A stretch of 44,329 nucleotides of DNA from an uncultured Lachnospiraceae bacterium. Lineage in GTDB: Bacteria; Bacillota; Clostridia; Lachnospirales; Lachnospiraceae. The stretch lies in assembly GCA_947630295.1 (NCBI GenBank), contig CANRGZ010000005.1, positions 1-44,329 of the forward strand. Direction: 5' to 3'. Below the pieces are notes generated by a model. It made no database searches, was not told the origin of the DNA, and saw only the letters and a program-made list of their open reading frames with translations. The position numbers were made by a program, and so were the translations under genes. Numbering within the stretch: the first letter of the stretch is position 1; the number at the start of each line of letters is the position of its first letter. This document shows positions 33,730 to 42,101 of the stretch, in pieces.

Positions 33730-34494
33730 TTATTCCTGCGGTTTTGTTTCGGACGACTGAGCATCATTGAACCTCCGCAGAAACCGTTTCGTGCTTTCTT
33801 CCTTCGGCGATGCAAAAAATGCTTTCGCTTCCTGTTCTTCCACAATCACGCCGTCTTCCATGAAGACGATCCGGTTGGCGGCTTCCTTTGCAAATCCCAT
33901 TTCATGGGTAACCACCACCATGGTGGTGCCTTCCCTGGCCAGCATCTTCATGACGTCCAGCACTTCACCGGTAAGCTCCGGATCCAGCGCCGATGTAGGC
34001 TCGTCAAACAGGATGACTTCCGGCGACGCCGCAATGGCCCGGGCAATAGCGACCCGCTGCTGCTGTCCGCCGGACAGCTGGTCGGGATAATAGTCCGCAT
34101 GATCCAGCAGTCCCACTTTTTCCAGCATATTGGAGGCGATCTCCCTGGCTTTCGCTTTCGGCATATGTCTTGCCGTCGTCAGGCCTACCATCACATTTTT
34201 CAGCGCCGTCTGGTTGCGGAACAGATTGTAGCTTTGAAATACGAAGCCCATTTTCATGCGCAGCCCGCGGATTTCTCTGCCCCGTACTTTGCGCATGTCT
34301 TTCCGAAAATCGTCAAACAAAATCTCGCCCTGATCCGCCTTTTCCAGAAAACTCATGCACCGCAGCAGGGTGGTCTTGCCTGCGCCGCTGCTGCCTAAAA
34401 CCGCCACGACTTCACCCTTGTTTACATGAAAATCAATGCCTTTGATAATTTCGTTTTCTCCGAAGCGCTTATACAGATTTCTGACCTCAAGCAT
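33730..34494 (-). CDS. Polar amino acid ABC transporter, ATP-binding protein
   Basis: 254 residues. Walker [10 protein letters not shown], signature [14 protein letters not shown], Walker [16 protein letters not shown], and the switch His in [10 protein letters not shown]. The sequence is of the GlnQ/ArtM/HisP type. Its start overlaps the permease end by 8 bp. It energises import by the permease and binding protein encoded upstream. Confidence 0.93.
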   Translation of the reverse strand: MLEVRNLYKRFGENEIIKGIDFHVNKGEVVAVLGSSGAGKTTLLRCMSFLEKADQGEILFDDFRKDMRKVRGREIRGLRMKMGFVFQSYNLFRNQTALKNVMVGLTTARHMPKAKAREIASNMLEKVGLLDHADYYPDQLSGGQQQRVAIARAIAASPEVILFDEPTSALDPELTGEVLDVMKMLAREGTTMVVVTHEMGFAKEAANRIVFMEDGVIVEEQEAKAFFASPKEESTKRFLRRFNDAQSSETKPQE

Positions 34495-35179
34495 AACTTT
34501 CCTTTCCTTTTTTCAAAGGCTGCTTCCATTCCAGTTTCTTTTCCAGCCAGGACTGCAGCCAGGTCAGCAGCGTACAGATAATCAGATAAAACACCGCCGC
34601 CTCGCAGTACAGCGCAAAGGGCTCGAAATACTTCGCCGCGATCTGCTGCGCCGTCTTAAACAGTTCCACCACGGTGATGCTCGACGCCAGCGAGGTATCC
34701 TTGGTCAGGCTGATCAGGGAGTTGAACAGCGTCGGAAAGGCCACCCGGGCAGCCTGCGGCAGTACGATGTGCAGCATGATCTGCGGATGACTGAGCCCCA
34801 CCATATAGCCTGCCTCGATCTGCCCCTGGGGTACGGAAAGAATGGAGGAACGGATGGTCTCAGCATTATACGCGGCCAGATTTAAGGAAAATGCAATCAC
34901 CGCAGACGGAAACGCGTCCATCACAATGCCCAGGGACGGCAGCCCGAAGAAAATGATGTAGAGCTGCACCAGCAGCGGCGTTCCGCGAAAGATCCAGATA
35001 TAAATCCGGGCAAACTGCTTCAGCCCCCGGATATTTAAAATCTGTACCATTGCCAGCAGAAAGGCCAGCACCAGGCTGACGGCAAAGACGATCAGCGTCA
35101 GCGGAATCGTCATTTTCAGACAGGGAATCAGGATTTTATAAATGGAAGATACTAAAATGTCCAGTAATCGTTCACTCAT
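34487..35179 (-). CDS. Polar amino acid ABC transporter, permease (HisM/GlnP family)
   Basis: 230 residues with about five membrane segments. Family marks: [18 protein letters not shown] near residue 60, [14 protein letters not shown] in the middle, and the ATPase-contact EAA loop ([20 protein letters not shown]). The gene lies 9 bp after the binding protein and overlaps the ATPase gene. Likely substrate is a polar amino acid or cystine; not resolved. Confidence 0.92.
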   Translation of the reverse strand: MSERLLDILVSSIYKILIPCLKMTIPLTLIVFAVSLVLAFLLAMVQILNIRGLKQFARIYIWIFRGTPLLVQLYIIFFGLPSLGIVMDAFPSAVIAFSLNLAAYNAETIRSSILSVPQGQIEAGYMVGLSHPQIMLHIVLPQAARVAFPTLFNSLISLTKDTSLASSITVVELFKTAQQIAAKYFEPFALYCEAAVFYLIICTLLTWLQSWLEKKLEWKQPLKKGKESYA

Positions 35180-35188
35180 AGTCTATGA

Positions 35189-36043
35189 TTATTCTTCTTC
35201 TGCGGATTTGGTGTAGTCATGAGAAAAATAACTGTCGGAAATGCCTGCCAGCGTACCGTCTTCCCGCAGTTCTTTCAGCGCCTGATTGATGGCGTCCAGA
35301 AGGGCTGTTTCCCCTTTTCTGACGGGAATGGCGATCTTTTCCTCCGAATCCGGCACCGCAAAAGCCACCTTCATGGGCGCTTCCGGATGCTCTTTCAGAT
35401 AATCCGCCAGAATCACCGTGTTAAAGCTGATAAAGTCCACGCGATCCGAAAGCAGCATATCCGCCGCTTCCCCGCTGGTATCGATGGAGACCACTTCCGC
35501 GCCTTTCGATTCATACCAGGGCACGTGGATATTGGTGACATTGGTGGCCACCTTCTTGCCATCCAGATCTTCAGCCGAATGAATGGAATCATTATCGCTC
35601 TTCACCACAACCTGTGACTGTATGTAGAAATAGGGATCCGAAAAATCATATTTTTCTTCCCGTTCCTCGGAGATACCCACCTCGTTGATGACCGTATCCA
35701 GTCTTCCGCTGTCCACTCCGGCCAGCAGCGAATCCCAGCCGGACTCTACAAATTCTGCCTCCACGCCCAGCTTTTCCGCTACTGCTTTTGCTACCTCGAT
35801 GTCAAATCCCACCAGATCGCCTGCGTCGTCATGGTAGGTAAAGGGCGGATAGGTGCCTTCCACGCCTACAATCAGTTTTCCGGCCTTTTGCACGTCTTCC
35901 AGGGAATGATCTTCTTCCGCCGTCTGTGCGTCTTTATCCGCAGCCGTGGTTTCCTCCTGCTTGCCGCAGCCTGTCAGCAAACCAGCCAGCAAAGACAGCC
36001 CCAGCAGCAGGCACAGCAGAAATCTTACTTTTCGCATTTTCAT
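35189..36043 (-). CDS. Extracellular amino acid-binding lipoprotein (SBP_bac_3)
   Basis: 284 residues. A signal peptide ends in a lipobox, LLTGC, with Cys26 the predicted lipid anchor. An Ala/Glu/Asp-rich linker follows, then a family 3 solute-binding domain (VGVEGTYPPFTYHDDAGDLVGFDIEVAKAVAEKLG is the conserved entry, seen by its TYPPF and GFDIE elements). First of the three transporter genes; the upstream CMD-like gene ends 21 bp before it and is probably co-transcribed. Confidence 0.93.
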   Translation of the reverse strand: MKMRKVRFLLCLLLGLSLLAGLLTGCGKQEETTAADKDAQTAEEDHSLEDVQKAGKLIVGVEGTYPPFTYHDDAGDLVGFDIEVAKAVAEKLGVEAEFVESGWDSLLAGVDSGRLDTVINEVGISEEREEKYDFSDPYFYIQSQVVVKSDNDSIHSAEDLDGKKVATNVTNIHVPWYESKGAEVVSIDTSGEAADMLLSDRVDFISFNTVILADYLKEHPEAPMKVAFAVPDSEEKIAIPVRKGETALLDAINQALKELREDGTLAGISDSYFSHDYTKSAEEE

Positions 36044-36064
36044 ATTTTCGCGTCCTTTCTGAAA

Positions 36065-36553
36065 TTACAAGTCCATAATGGTTTCAAAATAATTGTCCGC
36101 GGTAATCACCACGGCCATGCCGGTGATTACGACGATCTGTTCTTCCGTAAACGCTTCCTTCATGCGCTGTTTCAGGTCCTCCGGGATATTGTGAAAATCT
36201 CTTGCAATGGCCTGCCCGTACTCAATAATCAGCTTTTCCTGTGTATTGAATACAGTGGTTTCAAAATCGATTCCCTGTTCTTCCAGACACTTCCTGAAAT
36301 AGGCGGTGCAGATCCGGGAATGGTTTTCACTGGAAATGACGTATTCCAGCAGATCTCCCAGCCGCTTGCTTAAAAGGCGCTGCAGCTCGGCGTCCATCCG
36401 CCAGCCATTCATTTCCACGGAATCGTAAACCACCATATTGTTTAACAAAGTCGCTGCCTTTTTCGAATGCAGCGTATCCTTCCCGTTTTCATCCAGAAAT
36501 GCCTTGACACTGTCTGATGCTTTTTCATAGGTAATGGGATTGATCCAAGCCAT
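36065..36553 (-). CDS. Carboxymuconolactone decarboxylase/AhpD-like protein (tentative)
   Basis: 162 residues, all-helical. RLGDLLEYVISSENHSRICTAYF resembles the core helix of CMD/AhpD proteins, and FTEEQIVVITGMAVVITADNYF resembles their C-terminal helix. The usual CxxC is absent; only a single Cys lies near that position, so peroxidase activity is doubtful. The ATG at 36553 has AGGAGG upstream. It precedes the amino acid ABC genes by 21 bp. A link to thiol amino acid (cystine) use is possible but speculative. Confidence 0.55.
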   Translation of the reverse strand: MAWINPITYEKASDSVKAFLDENGKDTLHSKKAATLLNNMVVYDSVEMNGWRMDAELQRLLSKRLGDLLEYVISSENHSRICTAYFRKCLEEQGIDFETTVFNTQEKLIIEYGQAIARDFHNIPEDLKQRMKEAFTEEQIVVITGMAVVITADNYFETIMDL

Positions 36554-36597
36554 GACACATACCTCCTGCCTGTCGTATCGGATTTTTAATATCAATG

Positions 36598-36626
36598 ATA
36601 CTATCACACTTCACAGAACAATACAA
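36598..36626 (-). promoter_or_regulatory. Promoter of the CMD-like/amino acid ABC operon
   Basis: Read leftward: TTGTAT (36621-36626), a 17-bp spacer and TAGTAT (36598-36603), about 45 bp upstream of the ATG at 36553. Confidence 0.5.
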
Positions 36627-36675
36627 GAATTCTTTTCCGAGAAAAATGATAGGAATAAGAAAACACAGGAATGGG

Positions 36676-36702
36676 AAAAGCCAGCCGCATAAACGGCTGG
36701 CT
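36676..36702 (-). terminator. Terminator after tRNA-Trp
   Basis: AGCCAGCCG pairs with CGGCTGGCT around a 6-nt loop; on the minus strand it is followed by TTTTCC. It lies 33 bp past the tRNA. Confidence 0.7.
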
Positions 36703-36734
36703 GTGAGGGGGTGATAAAAATAGAGTCAATGTAG

Positions 36735-36805
36735 CAGGGGAAGAGGGGATCGAACCCCCGTTTACGGTTTTGGAGACCGCCGCACTACCGCTGTACTATT
36801 CCCCT
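36735..36805 (-). tRNA. trnW: tRNA-Trp (anticodon CCA)
   Basis: Complete cloverleaf on the minus strand. The acceptor stem is AGGGGAA/TTCCCCT, with a D arm GTAC...GTGC, an anticodon loop CTCCAAA giving anticodon CCA, and a T loop TTCGATC. The 3' CCA is not encoded. A terminator follows. Confidence 0.92.
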
Positions 36806-36855
36806 GTGCTGCCCGATGGACACTAGATACTTATATCATATTTTTATACCCGATG

Positions 36856-37074
36856 TCAATATTCTTTCGGAATATTTCCGGACAAATCATACCGGTCTTT
36901 GAATTCCTGCAGGTCCTTTTCACTGCGGATCAGCATAATGTCCTGAAATTTTCCGCTGCGGATATCCTTAAATCCCGCCACCTGTTCGCCGTTGCAGATG
37001 CTGCAGCGGATCACCGGCGTCAGATGTTCCCGATCGTAACTGCATTTGATGATTTTCTTTTTCTTCTGAAACAT
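36856..37074 (-). CDS. Conserved small protein of unknown function
   Basis: 72 residues, starting MFQKKKKIIKCSYD and containing RCSICNGEQVAGF. It has one CxxC pair plus a nearby single Cys, and a charged C-terminus. It resembles a short protein often found in Lachnospiraceae genomes without assigned function. AGGAG precedes the ATG. It ends the birA-bioY run, 15 bp after bioY. Confidence 0.7.
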   Translation of the reverse strand: MFQKKKKIIKCSYDREHLTPVIRCSICNGEQVAGFKDIRSGKFQDIMLIRSEKDLQEFKDRYDLSGNIPKEY

Positions 37075-37089
37075 AGTCCTGCTCCTTAT

Positions 37090-37671
37090 TTAAACAGAAA
37101 ATCCGTTTATGCCGCCCGGAAGAAAACGGCGCACTCTGCGCGCGATCAAAAGCGCCAGTCCCAGCTTCAGCAGATCCGGAATAATAAAGGGAAAAACGCA
37201 CCAGGACAGGGCCGCGCCAAGACCCACCGCGCCGGTGTTTTTCGTATAGACCAGCATAAACCAGGCCGTTCCGAAGGCATACAACACAAACAGGCCAATC
37301 AGAAGCGCTATGATTTCTACCCGGAGTTTTTTCCCGAAGCATTTCACGGCCAGCCAGTAAATCAGGCCCATCCATATAAATCCTACCACATATCCCCCGG
37401 TATTGCCAAGCAAAACGCCAATTCCGCCTTTCATGCCCGCAAATACGGGTACGCCGGTCAGTCCGATGAGCAGATACAGCGCCACTGCGATGGTGCCGCA
37501 TTTCCCGCCCAGAATGGACAATACGCAAAAGACGGCAAAGGTCTGCAGGGTAAATGGAATCACTGTTGGTATACTGATCCAGGAACAAACCGCGATGATG
37601 ATCGCTGCCATGGCGATATACGCCATTTCCACGGTACGCAAATGCATTTTATTTTCCCTTATTTTCTGCAT
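37090..37671 (-). CDS. bioY: Biotin transporter BioY (ECF S component)
   Basis: 193 residues with about six membrane segments. The BioY marks IPFTLQTFAVF and GLTGVPVFAGMKGGIGVLLGNTGGY are visible in part (SIPTVIPFTLQ; GNTGGYVVGF). It is the substrate-binding subunit for biotin uptake. The ATG at 37671 has AGGAG 6 bp upstream. It lies 21 bp after birA and shares its BirA operator. Confidence 0.93.
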   Translation of the reverse strand: MQKIRENKMHLRTVEMAYIAMAAIIIAVCSWISIPTVIPFTLQTFAVFCVLSILGGKCGTIAVALYLLIGLTGVPVFAGMKGGIGVLLGNTGGYVVGFIWMGLIYWLAVKCFGKKLRVEIIALLIGLFVLYAFGTAWFMLVYTKNTGAVGLGAALSWCVFPFIIPDLLKLGLALLIARRVRRFLPGGINGFSV

Positions 37672-37692
37672 GATAATCTCCTGTCTTTTCAT

Positions 37693-38667
37693 TCAAATTT
37701 TTCCCGGCCGGACACTGACTTCTCCGGCGGAAAGGGTTTCACAGCTGCCGTCTTCGTAACGCACCACCAGCCGGCAGTCATCATCGATTTCCTGCGCCAC
37801 CGCAGCTTTTGCGCCATCACGAAACAGTACCGATACCAGCCGGCCCGGCAGCATACTGCGCTGCCGGTATTCCGCCACATAGCTTTTGTCGGGAAATGCC
37901 CGGTAAATCTGGTAGAACGCCCGCAGCACCTCTGCAGCCAGACGGCTGCGCATATTGCGCTGGGGCTTTGGAAATACGGCGCCTGCAATGTCTTTGAGTT
38001 CCTCCGGAAATCCCTGCCTCGGTTCCGTGACGTTGATGCCGATGCCCAGCACCACCGAATCGATGGTGCCCGATTCCATATCGAAATTGGCTTCCGTGAG
38101 AATGCCGCAGATTTTTTTACCGCCGATCAGCACGTCATTGACCCATTTGATTTCCGGACGTACCGGCGCAAGGACTTCCACGGCCCGGCATACGGCCACC
38201 GCCGCCGCAGTGGTAACCATCGTCGTATCCGCCGCCGAAAGTCCCGGATGCAGCAGCGTACTCATATACAGACCCGTTCCTTCCGGAGAATGAAAGGACC
38301 GTCCCAGCCGCCCCCGGCCTGCCGTCTGTGTTCCGGCAATGACCGTATACCATTCCGGCAGCTGCACCGCCCGCTCCTTTAATACCAGATTGGTAGAAGC
38401 ACAGCTTTCCCGCACCTCGATGGAAAACCGGTCTGACAGCGCTCCCAGGCCTTTGCGGACCTCTGTTTCCGTAATCACGTCGCTTGCCGCAGAAAGCCGG
38501 TAACCCCGGTTGGTCACCGCTTCAATGTCATAGCCCTCCTGCTGCAGCGTTTTTGTGTATTTCCAGACCGATGCCCTGGTCACCCCCAGCCGGTCCGCCA
38601 GTTCGCTGCCGGATACAAAATCCCCGCAGGTTTCCAGCAGTTCCAGCAGCGTCTTTGCTTTGTCCAT
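37693..38667 (-). CDS. birA: Bifunctional biotin-protein ligase / biotin operon repressor
   Basis: 324 residues. An N-terminal winged HTH (SGSELADRLGVTRASVWKYTK) is followed by the ligase domain. Visible are STNLVLKE, the biotinyl-AMP loop GRGRLGRSF, KWVNDVLIGGKKICGIL and GIGINV, and then a C-terminal SH3-like domain. It attaches biotin to carboxylases and represses at high biotin. The ATG at 38667 has AGGAGG upstream. A matching BirA operator lies about 45 bp upstream, so it is autoregulated with bioY. Confidence 0.95.
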   Translation of the reverse strand: MDKAKTLLELLETCGDFVSGSELADRLGVTRASVWKYTKTLQQEGYDIEAVTNRGYRLSAASDVITETEVRKGLGALSDRFSIEVRESCASTNLVLKERAVQLPEWYTVIAGTQTAGRGRLGRSFHSPEGTGLYMSTLLHPGLSAADTTMVTTAAAVAVCRAVEVLAPVRPEIKWVNDVLIGGKKICGILTEANFDMESGTIDSVVLGIGINVTEPRQGFPEELKDIAGAVFPKPQRNMRSRLAAEVLRAFYQIYRAFPDKSYVAEYRQRSMLPGRLVSVLFRDGAKAAVAQEIDDDCRLVVRYEDGSCETLSAGEVSVRPGKI

Positions 38668-38709
38668 ATCCGTCCTCCTGTTTGCGACATTGTACCACAA
38701 CTGTTTTGG

Positions 38710-38744
38710 ATTGTAAACTTATTTTTTTAAATTTAGTTTACAAT
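38710..38744 (-). promoter_or_regulatory. BirA operator upstream of birA-bioY
   Basis: A perfect 10-bp inverted repeat, ATTGTAAACT (38710-38719) and AGTTTACAAT (38735-38744), is separated by 15 bp. It matches the known BirA box form (TTGTAAAC...GTTTACAA). The spacer is A/T only. Confidence 0.88.
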
Positions 38745-38750
38745 TGGGCC

Positions 38751-38805
38751 AAAAGAACACCGCCCTGCCTCCTTCCCGTTTTCCACGGACGGGCCTGCAG
38801 AGCGG
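38751..38805 (-). terminator. Terminator after spo0A
   Basis: CCGCTCTGC pairs with GCAGGGCGG (38760-38768 and 38797-38805 on the plus strand), with an inner CCCGT/ACGGG pairing, followed leftward by TGTTCTTTT. Confidence 0.6.
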
Positions 38806-38828
38806 CGTATGTATTTCTTAAGGAATAT

Positions 38829-39632
38829 CTATTTTCTTCCGTTCTGAATCTGATGTTCCAGCCGGATTTTGTCGGCAATCAGCGCAACAAACTCTGAATT
38901 GGTGGGTTTTCCTTTGCCATTGTTGATGGTATAGCCGAACAGCGCGTCGATAGTATCCATTTTGCCGCGGCTCCACGCCACCTCAATGGCGTGTCGGATC
39001 GCCCGTTCCACTCTGGACGGCGTAGTCTGATATTTCTTTGCAATGGTGGGGTATAAGATCTTGGTAATGGAGCCGAGCATCTCGATATCGTTGACTGACA
39101 TGATAATTGCATCCCGCAGGTATTGATATCCTTTGATGTGGGCAGGCACGCCGATTTCATGGATGATGTCCGTTACTTCCAGCTCCAGATTGTACCCGGA
39201 AACCGGCGCCGGGCCGCTCCCGGAAGCCGGAACCTTTCCAATACTGCCGCCCGGTTTTCTGATGTAGCGGATCCGGCTTAAAACCGTATCCCGGTCAAAG
39301 GGCTTCATCAGATAATACCGCGCGCCGAAATCCATGGCAGATTCTATCACGGACTCCTGTCCGATGGCGGAAAGTATAATAAAAGCGGGGACATTTCTTT
39401 CCGTACCGTTCTCCGCACGAACCTTGTCCATCACGCTCAAAGCGTCCATTTTTGGCATAACCAGATCAAGAAGCATCACATCCGGCTTTTTCTGCATAAT
39501 CATTTTATATGCATCTTCCCCGTTGATTGCCGTGCCGATCAGATTCATATCCTGTTCATTTTTTATAATATCGCTCAGTGCTTTCAGAGTCTGTTCGTTA
39601 TCGTCTGCAATTCCAATCGTTAGCTTCTCCAT
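38829..39632 (-). CDS. spo0A: Sporulation master regulator Spo0A
   Basis: 267 residues. The receiver domain has DD near the N-terminus, the phosphorylated Asp in [13 protein letters not shown], Ser in ILSAIG and Lys in MKPF. A variable linker (about 125-150) precedes the Spo0A DNA-binding domain with [22 protein letters not shown] and the recognition helix region [18 protein letters not shown]. It controls entry into sporulation. GGAGG precedes the ATG. Its promoter and 0A-like boxes are at 39690-39772. spoIVB is not directly adjacent, because an AEC transporter lies between. Confidence 0.97.
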   Translation of the reverse strand: MEKLTIGIADDNEQTLKALSDIIKNEQDMNLIGTAINGEDAYKMIMQKKPDVMLLDLVMPKMDALSVMDKVRAENGTERNVPAFIILSAIGQESVIESAMDFGARYYLMKPFDRDTVLSRIRYIRKPGGSIGKVPASGSGPAPVSGYNLELEVTDIIHEIGVPAHIKGYQYLRDAIIMSVNDIEMLGSITKILYPTIAKKYQTTPSRVERAIRHAIEVAWSRGKMDTIDALFGYTINNGKGKPTNSEFVALIADKIRLEHQIQNGRK

Positions 39633-39689
39633 CTTGTCCCTCCAGATTTTAATTCAGTTCTCCAAAAATCTTTCTTAACCGATGTCATC

Positions 39690-39772
39690 TTTTCGAAAAA
39701 CTAAATATATTATGCAATTCGCTTATATGACGATCAAGGTTAAGGGGACGCAAAAAAGCGCATATTTCGACC
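39690..39772 (-). promoter_or_regulatory. spo0A promoter with 0A-like boxes
   Basis: Read leftward: TTGATC (39732-39737), a 17-bp spacer and CATAAT (39709-39714). Two near-matches to the 0A box (TGTCGAA) flank it: TTTCGAC at 39765-39771 and TTTCGAA near 39691. Self-regulation is likely. Confidence 0.55.
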
Positions 39773-39787
39773 GGGAAATGCTTGATT

Positions 39788-40711
39788 TTACAACAAAAAT
39801 GAGGTCATCAGAGGGATGGTAAAGACGCTTAAAATACTGCCTGTAAGCACCAGCGCGCTGGCCGTTTTCTGCCCGCCCTTTAAGATCTCGGTCAGGTTTA
39901 AAACAATGGCCGCAATGGGACAGCAGCAGACGATAATCAGGGCGCTGCGCACATCTGCCGCCACGTGAAACGCACGGCAAAGCAGCCAGGCAATCACAGG
40001 CATGGCGATCTGATTTACCGCGGTCATCAGATAGTGGGCCGGAACCAGAAAGGTTTCCCGCCAACTGACCGTAGCCAGACGCATACCCAGTACCAGCATA
40101 CACAGGGGCGTTGTCATTTTCCCCAGCAGTTCCACCATTTCTCCTACGGCGCCGGGCAGCGCTGTGTTGGTCAGAAACAGGGGCACCGCCGCAAACAGAG
40201 GCAGCACCGCGGGGTTGATCAGTATTTTCTTCACAGATATGTATCTTTTTTCTCCGGTAATAATATATGCGCAGACCGTCCATGCCAGAATATTCATGGA
40301 CATGGAAAACATCATGGCATAAACCGCCGCTTCCGGATGGGACGGCATCAGTTTTTCCAGCAGGGGCACGCCCATAAAGGTGCAGTTGGTCATAAACGAT
40401 GCAATGGTAAACACCCGGGTTTCAATCCGTTCATAGCGCTTCCGCAGAATCAGCCAGAAACAAAGCAGAAACAGGCTTTGAATCAGAAAGGACAGGCCGA
40501 GAAAAATCAGCATGTTCTTTACGATACTGCGCTGGAAGCTGATTTTCTGAAATGAGGCAATCACCTGACAGGGCTGCGCTACAAACAAAAGGAGCTTCGA
40601 AAAAGACGCAATATGCTCCGGCGTCACCGCCCTGCTTCGAATTAAAAGAAAGCCGGGCACCGCATAGGCCAGCATAACGGCCACATAAACCAATGTCACT
40701 GAAAACTGCAT
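39788..40711 (-). CDS. AEC (auxin efflux carrier) family transporter
   Basis: 307 residues with about ten membrane segments in two halves, typical of the AEC/PIN-like family. Features include the N-terminal YAVPGFLLIRSRAVTPEH, FMTNCTFMGVPLLEKL at the end of the first half (the conserved N-C/T-x-FxGxP element), and CCCPIAAIVLNLTEI in the second half. Such carriers move organic acids or amino acids; the substrate is not visible. It has its own strong promoter. It separates spoIVB from spo0A, which are usually neighbours. Confidence 0.85.
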   Translation of the reverse strand: MQFSVTLVYVAVMLAYAVPGFLLIRSRAVTPEHIASFSKLLLFVAQPCQVIASFQKISFQRSIVKNMLIFLGLSFLIQSLFLLCFWLILRKRYERIETRVFTIASFMTNCTFMGVPLLEKLMPSHPEAAVYAMMFSMSMNILAWTVCAYIITGEKRYISVKKILINPAVLPLFAAVPLFLTNTALPGAVGEMVELLGKMTTPLCMLVLGMRLATVSWRETFLVPAHYLMTAVNQIAMPVIAWLLCRAFHVAADVRSALIIVCCCPIAAIVLNLTEILKGGQKTASALVLTGSILSVFTIPLMTSFLL

Positions 40712-40748
40712 CTGCGCCTCCTTCAGTCAAAATAAGTGTCAGGCTGAT

Positions 40749-40777
40749 ATTATATAAGAAAAACGTCTGTAATTCAA
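40749..40777 (-). promoter_or_regulatory. Sigma-A promoter of the AEC transporter gene
   Basis: Read leftward: TTGAAT (40772-40777), a 17-bp spacer and a perfect TATAAT (40749-40754), about 40 bp before the ATG, which has AAGGAGG. Confidence 0.75.
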
Positions 40778-40801
40778 CATCAAATTACATTTTCTTCCTG
40801 T

Positions 40802-41980
40802 TCATTGCCCGGCATCTAACATATTCTCAATAAAGATGCCGTAGCCTCTGGTGGGATCATTAACCATCACATGGGTCACTGCGCCAATCAGTTTTCCGTC
40901 CTGTACAACAGGGGAACCGCTCATACCCTGCACAATGCCGCCGGTAAGCTCAATCAGATCCGGATCCGTGACTTTGATAATAAAACCCTTATTATCTGAG
41001 CGGCTGTTTAAGTATACCGCCAGAATTTCAATGTCATATTCTTCCATTGAACCCTGGATGGAAGAAATAATCTTCGCCGGTCCGACCCGGACGTCCTGTT
41101 TGTAACCGATCTGCATCGGCGTCAGCTGGGATGCGAAGACGCTGCCGCAGTTTCCGTAGATACCGCTCTCCGTATTTTTTTCTATGGTGCCGATGCGGGT
41201 GCCTCTGCTGTAAAAGATACTGCCCACCAGCTCTCCCGGCGCATCTGTGCGTCCTTTGACAATCCCGGCAATATCCGCCTGATACAGCATGCCTCCGGAC
41301 ATCTGCAGCAGCGTATTGGTATCCGTGTCATGGATGCCATGGCCTAAAGCCGCAAAATCCCCCTCCGGCGTCAGATAGGTCATCATCCCCACGCCCTGGG
41401 TATTGTCCCGTACCCAGATGCCGGCTTTGTATTCGTTGACCGCTGTCTGCACCGGCTTGATCTTCACTTCGCTGACCTCTCCGTTTCTCCTGATTTTCAA
41501 TGTAATGTTTTCGCCCCCGGAAGCGCTGATTTTTTCCGTCAGTTCCGTTTTATCCGATATGGTTTCTCCATTCACAGCCAGAATATAATCGCCTTTTTGC
41601 AGTATGGATGCGCCGGGTGAAGAAACATTGCCGTTCATATCCGTAATATCGATCACGTCAATCACCAGAACGCCGTCTGTTTCAATATATATGCCCACCG
41701 GCATACCGCAGGGAATCAGCATTTTCCGGTCCACCACATCCACCGATATTTCTTTCAGCGGCAGCAGCCCGAATAATTTCAGATCCACCTGATGTTCGCC
41801 GTTTTCAAACGCCGCAGCGTCAATGTGATTTTCTTCCAGCAGCGCCGCGGTTTCGCCGGCAATGACCGTAAAGGAATCGGGGATCTGCGCCCTTTCATAC
41901 CCCAGGATCCCATAGAGCACAAGCGCGCAGACTGCCGCCGAAAACAGGATATATTTCATATTTTTCAGGAGTTTTTTCAT
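40802..41980 (-). CDS. spoIVB: SpoIVB peptidase (sporulation signalling serine protease)
   Basis: 392 residues. One N-terminal membrane segment (about 9-27), then a PDZ domain (SSPGASILQKGDYILAVNGE) and a C-terminal S55 peptidase domain with the catalytic Ser in GIVQGMSGSPVVQDGKLIGAVTHV and the His in ALGHGIHD. In sporulating cells it is made in the forespore and triggers processing of pro-sigma-K. AAGGTG precedes the ATG. A strong terminator upstream isolates it from recN, consistent with separate sporulation-stage expression. Confidence 0.95.
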   Translation of the reverse strand: MKKLLKNMKYILFSAAVCALVLYGILGYERAQIPDSFTVIAGETAALLEENHIDAAAFENGEHQVDLKLFGLLPLKEISVDVVDRKMLIPCGMPVGIYIETDGVLVIDVIDITDMNGNVSSPGASILQKGDYILAVNGETISDKTELTEKISASGGENITLKIRRNGEVSEVKIKPVQTAVNEYKAGIWVRDNTQGVGMMTYLTPEGDFAALGHGIHDTDTNTLLQMSGGMLYQADIAGIVKGRTDAPGELVGSIFYSRGTRIGTIEKNTESGIYGNCGSVFASQLTPMQIGYKQDVRVGPAKIISSIQGSMEEYDIEILAVYLNSRSDNKGFIIKVTDPDLIELTGGIVQGMSGSPVVQDGKLIGAVTHVMVNDPTRGYGIFIENMLDAGQ

Positions 41981-41999
41981 ATTGGTTCACCTTTCAGCG

Positions 42000-42045
42000 C
42001 AAAAAATAAAAGGGATATCGTAAGACTTTACGCATCCCTTTTATT
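42000..42045 (-). terminator. Terminator between recN and spoIVB
   Basis: AATAAAAGGGAT pairs with ATCCCTTTTATT (42005-42016 and 42034-42045), with an inner CGTAA/TTACG pairing; read leftward it is followed by TTTTTTG. Confidence 0.88.
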
Positions 42046-42101
42046 ATATCTTTCTGTCAGGTCTTAACACTGTCAAATACTGTGAAGAGACTCCCTTGAT
42101 T

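Noticed and set aside
36853..38382. Long plus-strand open frame (509 codons) opposite bioY and birA
   Set aside because: It spans two well-supported genes on the other strand and has low-complexity composition with no motifs.
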